From JAEXNA01 sp050486105 (GTDB lineage Bacteria; Vulcanimicrobiota; Xenobia; Xenobiales; JADMJV01): a DNA stretch of 10,883 nucleotides. Positions within the stretch are counted from its first letter, which is position 1. Every line of letters begins with the position of its first letter. Where the stretch lies: NCBI GenBank assembly GCA_050486105.1, contig JBJHCR010000229.1, positions 1 to 10,883 on the forward strand, written 5' to 3'. The notes beneath the pieces were generated by a model. That model was not told the origin of the DNA. It did no database searches and worked only from the letters and a program-made list of their open reading frames with translations. Shown in pieces: positions 7,001 through 10,883 of this stretch. A program made the translations under genes and the position numbers.

Positions 7001-10000
7001 GGCAGTTGCTGCAGCCCATCGGCGGCTGGTCGGCTGACCATGTTTTGCAGTTGCTGTACCCCTTGGCGGGTCTCCGGACGCTGGCTGGCAGCTTCGAGTC
7101 GGCTCGAAACTTGGCGTAATTCATCTCGAGACCGAACTTCACGGGGAGCGCTAGGCTGAGCTGATTCCCGAAGATTGGTGCTCGGTTGTTCCCGACGAGC
7201 TTCCGGCTGCCCAATATCGGAGGGACGCCCAGAGCTACTCCTGGGGACGGTCGATCCTTCAGAGGGACTTGGTGCTGATAGACTCGGGCTTGCGGGGGGA
7301 CCCGCTGTCGGCCGGACGGGGGCTGTTTGGGAAGGGCGCGCGGTCTGCCTAGAGGCATCGGTCCCGATGGCTGGACCCAAACCTTGCCCCACCTCTCCCA
7401 TTCGCCCGACATACCCTCGGCCCAGCACCGGACCGGCGATGCGCACGTTGTTGGGAGCGCTCTCTGTGGCGCCAGGAGGCAAAGCTCCCCGAAGGTTGCT
7501 GCTTCGATCAGTGGTGCTGGTAGTGTTGGTACTGGGTCGGTTGCTTTGGTCTGAGCTGACCCGATCGTAGGCCACCGAGCGCGGATCCTTGGCCTGGGTG
7601 ACCGCCTTTGGTAGCTCTCGAGCTGACTCCAAAAGGCCAGGGAGCTTTCCTAGGCTATCGAGAGTGTCTGGCAGGTTCCCGAAGCTTGCCAGCACTCGGG
7701 GCAAGCGCTCGAGTTCGGCCATCTGTTTGGGCAGATCTTTCATTTGATTCAACAAGCTGGGTAATCGCTCTAGGTCTCCCAGGGTGCTCGACATTCCAGA
7801 CAGAGTGTTCAAGGCCTGGGGGAGTCGATCTAGGTCGGTGAGCTTTTGGGGAAGATCCTTGAGCTGCTGATGCATGGACCCCAACCGCTCCAGGGACTGG
7901 AGATTGCCACTCAAACTCTTGAGATCGTTGAGATTACGGCTCAGATCCCTCAACTTGTCCAGAGAGCCGGACAAACCACCCAAGTCCTTCAGAGCAGTCT
8001 GCAGTTTCTCCAGTTGGCTCAGAGCTTCGGGAAGGTCAGCCAGTTTGGCCACGGTCTCGCTGAGTTTCTGCAGGTCTTCGGGGGACTTTATCTCGTTGCC
8101 GTCTGCCGGCCTTTGGGGTTTCTGCTGCTGCGGTGGCGGCGGTGGAGGCGGAGCTGCCGGTCTTTGGGTGCTGATTGGACTTGGGGTAGTCTGGGGAGAC
8201 GGACCAGGCACCGATCTGGCTGAGACCGGTGAAGAGGTAGGCATAGGCGTAGGTGCGCTGGGCGCAGGAGTAGGAACGGTAGGGGATGGAGCGCTGGGTG
8301 CCGGGGTAGGTGCCGGTGAGGGTGCCGGTGAGGGTGCCGGTGCTGGTGCGGGCGCCGGCGCCGGAGTAGGTGCCGGTGTGGTCACTGGACGGGAGCCAGA
8401 GAACCCGCCTCGTGGGTTGGAACCAGATTTGGGTACTTCACCGATATGTCCCACTTGAGTGATCGGAGGTTGTCCCCCAGGGGCCGGGTCTACGGGGCGA
8501 GACTGGTTCTGGATAAGGCGCACGGTGCCGTCGTTGGCGAAAACGAATTCGTGATCGTCTTTGAGTTTGGCCTGATAGCGGTCCAGGAAGCTGATGCCAC
8601 CGCCGAGCACTGAGCGCTCAAGCATCTGCCCTTCGTCTCCTTGGGAGTCACCGCCGCCTAGGAGCCGGTCCAAATGGTGCCCGTTTTCCTCGACATAGGC
8701 TGATAGCACTTTGGAAGGGTCGTCCAATAGGGCTCGGTCGATATAAATGGATTGGCTCTGTCCGTGGTAGGCAGCGTTCTGCCCGTTCAAGATCGGGTCG
8801 TCGGCGTCGACAAAGTTCACTTTCTCGGCCAGAGGAAAGTTGCCGTCTTTGGCCAGCGTGACCAGGCGCTCGATGGTTTCCTCTTGAGCCTTGGGGAAAG
8901 CCGTCCGCAAATCGTCGGCAAAACTCTCAGGGTTGGTTTTGGCTCGATCCTGTATGGCCGATTGGAAGCTGTCAGCCAAGCTGCGTTGCTCTTGAGTCTC
9001 TCCCGTAGAGGTCAGTCTGGACTCCACTTTGGAGATCTCGTTATTGGCCATGAGATTGCCCAGAATGGGAATATTACTGTGCCGTTCTCTCACCTCTTGG
9101 CGCCATTGATCGTCGGACTTCAACTGGTTGGTCTTCTCGCGATCGATGAGGCCGGCCATCTCAGGGTTCAGTTCTCGGAGCCGAGCCTGCTCTTCCTCGC
9201 CAGCGGTTCGATACAAGGCCGAGAACTGACTGTACAAGCCTCGCTCGCTAGCCACCGCCTGCTGAGCCTTTTCTAGGGCTTGCTCGGCGCCGAAACCGCG
9301 CTCCCGGTAGATGTCGCGCAGACCTTCGATGGTCTCCTCGCCCTCGTTTTGCCGGGCTCGTTCAAAGCCTCTGCCGATCTCACTCAAGGGGTCCAGGCGA
9401 GGGCCATCTCGCTCTCGGTCTCGGTAACGATCGAAGCTGCGGTTGGCGGCGGCCTCGTCTACCGCTAGAGGTTGCTGGGCTTCAGAGGTCTGAAGTCGCG
9501 ATTCGACCAATTGGGCCATGGTGGGATTCACCTCGGCCAAACGAGCTCTGGCTTCAGCGTCTCCGGTTTCGTACAGGCGGTGGAAGACATCGTCAAAAGA
9601 ACGTTCATCCCGCAGAGCTCGCTCGGCCAGATAATCGGCGTTCCGCTCAGTCCGCTCTTCGGACCATCCCTTCTCAGCAGCTCGATCGGCGATGCGTGCC
9701 TCGTATTCCTGCGCCAAGACTTCTCGGGTTCGTTGGTACGATTCTTGACTAGAAGTGGCCTCTTCGAATCCTTGTCTGCGGCCCACGACCTCATCGCTGG
9801 ACTGCCGTCCTACCTCGGTTTGAACCGATTCAACCAACCGGGCTCCGCCGGGTTCGTTCTGATTACCCAGGCCGAACAAGGACCCTAAACTTCGCTCGGC
9901 ACCCATCTCTTTGTCCAGATGTTGGGCGGTGCCGTCGAGCATGGCTTGGCGCAGAGCCGCAGGGTTGTGCTGGAGATCTTCGGACAGAAACAAGGTGCCG

Positions 10001-10883
10001 CTCTCGCGGTCGTAGCGGGAGTCCCTGTCGCCTAGTCCCCGGTCGCCGTCCTCCACAAAACGGACCTCGCCAGGGACCGGAAACTCCCCATTTCTGGCCT
10101 GCTCGAAAAGCTCATTCAAGCGCTCAGGAGGAGCGTCGGGGTAAGCCTCTTGGAGTTGGGCTCTGAAGGCTTCGGGATTATTGGTGCTGCGCTCTTGGAA
10201 GCTTTTTTGAACGGCTTCTTGAACGAGCTGTACCTGCTGTTCCGGAGTTTGGGTGGCGGCGGTGGGGGAAGCCTGTTGTCGCTCGCGTGCGGCGAGTTCT
10301 GCAGCGGCCGGGTTCAGTTCCGCCAGTTGTTCTCGTGTGGTTTCATTGCCAGTTCGATGCAGGCTGTTATAGCGAGCATAGAACTCCTCAGGGTTCTCCA
10401 TGGCCTTTTCGGCCAATTCTCGGGCCTGTTCGGGTCGATGAGTCCTGGAGAGCGCTTCTTCGAAAGTCTGCACCGTTTGCTCGCGGTTAGCTTGGGCTGA
10501 GGTGAAGGCCTCATCGATCCTTTCTACAGCCTCGGTGTCCCCGCCATCGCGATAGCCCTGAATTCGCTCCTTGGTTTCCTCGTGAATGGCCTCCATTCGA
10601 CGCCGCTCTTGTCGGCGCTGGACGCGAGGACCCTCGGGTTCATCGGCAGATCGGGGTCCCCTTCCGCGACCTCTCTCCGCTGCGGTTTCTTCCCGGTCAG
10701 GTTCGGACGTTTCCGAGGCCTGTTCAGGCTCGCTTTCCTTTTGGGCGGAGAGCTCGGATTCTCTCCCTGGATCTTCGGCTTCAGTAAGCTTGGCCTGCTC
10801 TTCGGTGGCTGGGATCTCGTCGGCTTTGGGGTCGGCGGTCTCTGCTTTGCTCTGGTCGGGGGGCAGCTTGTCTTGGACCGCTT
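4069..10883 (-). CDS. Giant modular repeat protein (at least 2270 residues), 5' end off the window
   Basis: I do not recognise this protein. One uninterrupted minus-strand frame runs from the right edge to a TAA at 4069-4071. The first ATG is at 10594-10596 (residue 1 here), but it lacks a clear ribosome site. The 95 codons upstream are open and similar in composition (Glu/Ala/Pro-rich) and contain no ATG, GTG or TTG, so the true start probably lies outside the window. Order of parts: acidic segment (up to about 40); helical unit copies at 46-106, 301-367 and 423-488; paired modules at 128-275 and 543-690; Pro-rich linker 737-832; decapeptide repeats 845-1004; Ser/Pro/Gly linker 1005-1150; second decad block 1198-1428; Ala/Pro linker 1430-1645; 17-residue repeats 1670-2002; Gly/Ser linker 2042-2064; zinc-ribbon-like C-terminus. 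There are five cysteines, four of them in the ribbon, and no membrane segment. A signal peptide cannot be judged. A scaffold, adhesin or large secreted effector are all possible; none is demonstrated. Confidence 0.9.
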   Translation of the reverse strand, partial: AVQDKLPPDQSKAETADPKADEIPATEEQAKLTEAEDPGRESELSAQKESEPEQASETSEPDREETAAERGRGRGPRSADEPEGPRVQRRQERRRMEAIHEETKERIQGYRDGGDTEAVERIDEAFTSAQANREQTVQTFEEALSRTHRPEQARELAEKAMENPEEFYARYNSLHRTGNETTREQLAELNPAAAELAARERQQASPTAATQTPEQQVQLVQEAVQKSFQERSTNNPEAFRAQLQEAYPDAPPERLNELFEQARNGEFPVPGEVRFVEDGDRGLGDRDSRYDRESGTLFLSEDLQHNPAALRQAMLDGTAQHLDKEMGAERSLGSLFGLGNQNEPGGARLVESVQTEVGRQSSDEVVGRRQGFEEATSSQESYQRTREVLAQEYEARIADRAAEKGWSEERTERNADYLAERALRDERSFDDVFHRLYETGDAEARARLAEVNPTMAQLVESRLQTSEAQQPLAVDEAAANRSFDRYRDRERDGPRLDPLSEIGRGFERARQNEGEETIEGLRDIYRERGFGAEQALEKAQQAVASERGLYSQFSALYRTAGEEEQARLRELNPEMAGLIDREKTNQLKSDDQWRQEVRERHSNIPILGNLMANNEISKVESRLTSTGETQEQRSLADSFQSAIQDRAKTNPESFADDLRTAFPKAQEETIERLVTLAKDGNFPLAEKVNFVDADDPILNGQNAAYHGQSQSIYIDRALLDDPSKVLSAYVEENGHHLDRLLGGGDSQGDEGQMLERSVLGGGISFLDRYQAKLKDDHEFVFANDGTVRLIQNQSRPVDPAPGGQPPITQVGHIGEVPKSGSNPRGGFSGSRPVTTPAPTPAPAPAPAPAPSPAPSPAPTPAPSAPSPTVPTPAPSAPTPMPTSSPVSARSVPGPSPQTTPSPISTQRPAAPPPPPPPQQQKPQRPADGNEIKSPEDLQKLSETVAKLADLPEALSQLEKLQTALKDLGGLSGSLDKLRDLSRNLNDLKSLSGNLQSLERLGSMHQQLKDLPQKLTDLDRLPQALNTLSGMSSTLGDLERLPSLLNQMKDLPKQMAELERLPRVLASFGNLPDTLDSLGKLPGLLESARELPKAVTQAKDPRSVAYDRVSSDQSNRPSTNTTSTTDRSSNLRGALPPGATESAPNNVRIAGPVLGRGYVGRMGEVGQGLGPAIGTDASRQTARPSQTAPVRPTAGPPASPSLSAPSPSEGSTVPRSSSGRPSDIGQPEARREQPSTNLRESAQPSAPREVRSRDELRQVSSRLEAASQRPETRQGVQQLQNMVSRPAADGLQQLPQVMKSLEQLPDSLKGVERLQSTLGNREQIARGVDGLRGLADSMRAQPERLQGLERLSGLLQAAHDQPDTFRGMRRMPGLINFVEGMRGEGAEPMTRVLQAVRNQPEGLRGLERFTGVLNTLNNNPEAAKGLEQFSRMVASGDFEKLTQAGSRLTSALQSPDAVKGLNRLTGMLAQTRANPQSLAGLERLGTVAQGQDLRGAEGLGRLGGLLDTAQRQPEALRSMVNRVLESTPQPARLGSTSSSALAGADLKAGPQIPAADARPAPPKGSQRVGGVRQVLAPPPAGGAGASGVIRRPGSEAVRPGSETRPSVGASTAGQQPTAPVPGATSRPAASMASPGAATPAAPTVRPGAAAPAPPAVPLAGAPTIASRPAASMASPGAASPAAPTTRPGAATPAAPSVPAAGAPTSASRPAAQTTSPGAAAPTFGATPGAPATPSAAPSSAGRLRDFRQVFGLLQEIHQGRPGAAEHPATLARMSRTPEGAHAVADAMEATVVAHPERTVDTFKQLLKTPQSSQAFATTLSNVAETSPERLVGLLLMTSDVPGGNQAVAQMFSTFAADANSAGSLGKIMSASSRTELGATGMKELLNNLMAPDDDGGWTRCSQTAKTLAETSRWNSGARGISETLTNLTNLQGGARDIASMVSRMSRTSEGAQATNELLMNLSADKQGAKDLAKVLTRATKSRAGSRDLAASFTRIAATETGRDSVSRLMLRLTDSADGARMLGHMAQDRDTSKHLTGLLNRLSESPQASARMRVALEKALNNPQVRSEMEAFRGRVGSDPSLREVMERITHNPTQSLPLQHSQAARGAEALARLTAFENLVKASSDRPIETPILKVEATSGSPSGGTTGGSQGSGGGSGAENPTPKQPFPYQNHPYPELAVVSEVWRNETGAVRRTGDERLAEQAQGSSNAQSETSSRNDQEKPSSFRPGDVYSELTLLRARICGDCGFRTNSIGRCARCEYSAVRENMGL
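4105..4155 (-). other. C-terminal zinc-ribbon-like motif of the giant protein
   Basis: Cys2148, Cys2151, Cys2161 and Cys2164 form CxxC-x9-CxxC (CGDC and CARC) 12 residues before the C-terminus. They are four of only five cysteines in at least 2270 residues, which strongly suggests a structural zinc site. Such ribbons usually mediate protein or nucleic-acid contacts, and a cytoplasmic, reducing location would suit them. A basic, disordered Gly/Ser- and Gln/Ser-rich stretch precedes it. Confidence 0.7.
4591..5589 (-). repeat. About eighteen 17-residue helical repeats
   Basis: Residues 1670-2002 fall into units of 17 residues with consensus GAxxLxxLLxRLSxxxx: Gly at 1, hydrophobic at 5, 8, 9 and 12, and small or Ser at 13. 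The cleanest run is six consecutive exact units starting with Gly at 1820, 1837, 1854, 1871, 1888 and 1905, for example GARDIASMVSRMSRTSE and GSRDLAASFTRIAATET. One unit (1922) is four residues short, and an Asp/Gly insertion sits at about 1796-1801. Each unit fits one helix plus a turn, and two units would make a 34-residue hairpin as in alpha-solenoids. I do not recognise the family. Confidence 0.75.
5674..6012 (-). repeat. 41-residue (123-bp) tandem repeat in an Ala/Pro linker
   Basis: Units begin with SRPAA at residues 1529, 1570 and 1611, exactly 41 residues (123 bp) apart; the third unit is partial. SRPAASMASPGA is identical in the first two. The DNA is also closely similar between copies, for example GAAGCCAT in the same place in each, so this duplication is younger than the decad and 17-residue arrays. 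It is a probable flexible linker. Confidence 0.8.
6313..7005 (-). repeat. Second, diverged decad block with 20-residue super-units
   Basis: Residues 1198-1428 carry the same 1-5-8 hydrophobic spacing, here often paired into 20-residue units beginning xPExxxGLER. Examples are QPERLQGLER plus LSGLLQAAHD (1245-1264), QPEGLRGLER (1303), SPDAVKGLNR (1358) and NPQSLAGLER (1378). The phase slips several times and some units are degenerate (about 1285-1302 and 1333-1357). It looks related to the regular block at 845-1004 but was expanded as double decads. Confidence 0.7.
7585..8064 (-). repeat. Sixteen tandem decapeptide repeats, consensus LPxxLxxLxx
   Basis: Residues 845-1004 divide exactly into 16 units of 10 residues with no insertion or deletion. 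Position 1 is Leu in 15 of 16 (Met in one), position 2 is Pro in nine, position 5 is hydrophobic in 15, and position 8 is Leu, Met, Phe or Ala throughout. Examples are LPEALSQLEK (855), LPQKLTDLDR (915), LPSLLNQMKD (945) and LPRVLASFGN (965). At the DNA level this is a diverged 30-bp periodicity, so the array is old and kept by selection on the protein. The spacing 4-3-3 is neither a heptad nor a hendecad. Confidence 0.85.
8239..8376 (-). repeat. Pro-Ala-rich linker with 12-bp DNA repeats
   Basis: Residues 741-786 are almost entirely Pro, Ala, Ser and Thr in PAPx steps, and a run of eight or more prolines follows at 816-822. On the DNA, six units of a 12-bp repeat (plus-strand GGTGCCGGTGAG and variants) lie at 8309-8380. 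Two of the units are identical, which points to recent slippage or expansion. This is probably an extended, stiff linker separating the peptidase-like half from the decapeptide block. Confidence 0.85.
8527..8970 (-). repeat. Metallopeptidase-like module copy B with E-E-x-G-H-x-x-D...G-D-E-G motif
   Basis: Residues 543-690 are the second copy of the paired module. VEENGHHLD at 635-643 is followed by GD at 649-650 and QGDEGQ at 652-657. From memory, a similar arrangement (EE-I-G-H-x-x-D, about ten residues, G-D-E-G) occurs in large cyanobacterial calcium-binding or hemolysin-like proteins. It looks like a variant metal-binding helix, but it is not a standard HExxH: the residues are E-x-x-H. Peptidase activity is inference only. 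Codons for 636-656 lie at 8629-8691. Confidence 0.55.
9133..9330 (-). repeat. Helical unit copy 3 in the giant protein
   Basis: Residues 423-488 are the third copy: EQALEKAQQAV at 438-448, ALYRTAG at 460-466, and ARLRELNPEMAGL at 471-483. It precedes module copy B just as copy 1 precedes module copy A, which suggests that a unit-plus-module block was duplicated as a whole. Confidence 0.65.
9496..9696 (-). repeat. Helical unit copy 2 in the giant protein
   Basis: Residues 301-367 form the second copy of the unit seen at residues 46-106. Landmarks are DYLAERAL at 321-328, HRLYETG at 339-345, and ARLAEVNPTMAQL at 351-363. It directly follows module copy A, which makes the order unit-module-unit-unit-module. 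Confidence 0.65.
9772..10215 (-). repeat. Metallopeptidase-like module copy A (motif lost)
   Basis: Residues 128-275 match residues 543-690. From Asn140 to Gly232 the match to 555-647 is ungapped over 93 positions with about 28 identities, counted by eye. Shared landmarks are NPE-x-F, A-x-P at 151-153, G-x-FP at 170-173, V-x-FV at 178-181, and HLD at 226-228. Where copy B has EENGHHLD, this copy reads DGTAQHLD: the second Glu and the first His are replaced and no GDEG follows. An extra Gly/Leu-rich stretch sits at 233-251. It is probably a structural or binding copy rather than a catalytic one. Confidence 0.65.
10279..10461 (-). repeat. Helical unit copy 1 in the giant protein
   Basis: Residues 46-106 form the first of three copies of a charged helical unit. 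The pattern is E-Q-A-x-x-L-A-x-x-A, then about ten residues, then an aromatic-rich L-Y/H-R-T-G stretch, a run of acidic residues, and A-x-L-x-E-L-N-P-x-x-A-x-L. This copy has SLHRTG at 78-83 and ELNP at 93-96. The other copies lie at 9496-9696 and 9133-9330. Confidence 0.65.
10597..10883 (-). other. Acidic low-complexity N-terminal segment of the giant protein
   Basis: The 95 in-frame codons upstream of the first ATG encode a segment dominated by Glu, Ala, Asp, Pro, Ser and Gln, which turns basic just before the ATG (a GRGRG stretch, then RRQERRR). The open frame, the absence of stops and the smooth continuity of composition argue that it is translated. It looks intrinsically disordered and resembles no signal peptide. 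Confidence 0.7.

Noticed and set aside
8309..8380. CRISPR-like or noncoding minisatellite
   Set aside because: The 12-bp units are directly adjacent, in frame and encode PAPx steps; there are no spacers.
7874..8458. Plus-strand open frame with a Gly/Ala/Val-rich product
   Set aside because: It is antisense to the Pro-Ala linker and decad block of the giant gene; its Gly-rich repeat is just the complement of the Pro codons, and no independent start signal is seen.
10594..10596. This ATG as the genuine start of the giant protein
   Set aside because: No clear ribosome site precedes it and the frame stays open, with matching composition, to the window edge; a start further upstream is more likely, though not proven.

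Overview
The window is bacterial, protein-dense DNA of moderately high GC (high 50s percent by eye). It has Shine-Dalgarno-like start sites, one Sec-type signal peptide and no introns. No rRNA, tRNA, CRISPR array, insertion sequence or phage marker is visible, and no gene identifies the phylum, so the lineage is left open. Four genes fill the window; both outer genes run off its edges.

Layout: (1) 1-1345, minus: first 448 codons of an unrecognised, charged, helix-rich protein without cysteine; its C-terminus is off the left edge. (2) 1474-2415, minus: a secreted matrixin-type zinc metalloprotease of 313 residues, whose stop codon lies in a long hairpin. (3) 2416-2566: divergent intergenic region with a perfect 8-bp inverted repeat just upstream of the protease. 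(4) 2567-4057, plus: a 12-helix transporter resembling the ATP/ADP (NTP/NDP) translocase family, with an unusual soluble insertion of about 80 residues between helices 7 and 8. (5) 4069-10883, minus: a giant modular protein of at least 2270 residues with its true N-terminus off the right edge. It ends 11 bp from the transporter, tail to tail.

The giant protein is the remarkable part. From N- to C-terminus it has: an acidic disordered segment; three copies of a helical unit ending in L-N-P; two copies of a module of at least 93 residues, of which only the second keeps an E-E-x-G-H-x-x-D...G-D-E-G motif; a Pro-Ala/poly-Pro linker; 16 indel-free tandem decapeptides (consensus LPxxLxxLxx); a Ser/Pro/Gly linker; a second, diverged decad block; an Ala/Pro linker built from a 41-residue tandem repeat; about 18 units of a 17-residue helical repeat; a Gly/Ser linker; and a terminal CxxC-x9-CxxC zinc-ribbon-like motif. 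I recognise no described family with this combination.

How the genes work together is not established. The two leftmost genes share strand and could be cotranscribed, but a 128-bp gap with a hairpin separates them. The transporter is divergent from the protease and convergent with the giant gene. No pathway can be inferred from the gene set alone. Residue numbers for the giant protein count the ATG codon at 10594-10596 as residue 1; 95 further in-frame codons precede it inside the window.
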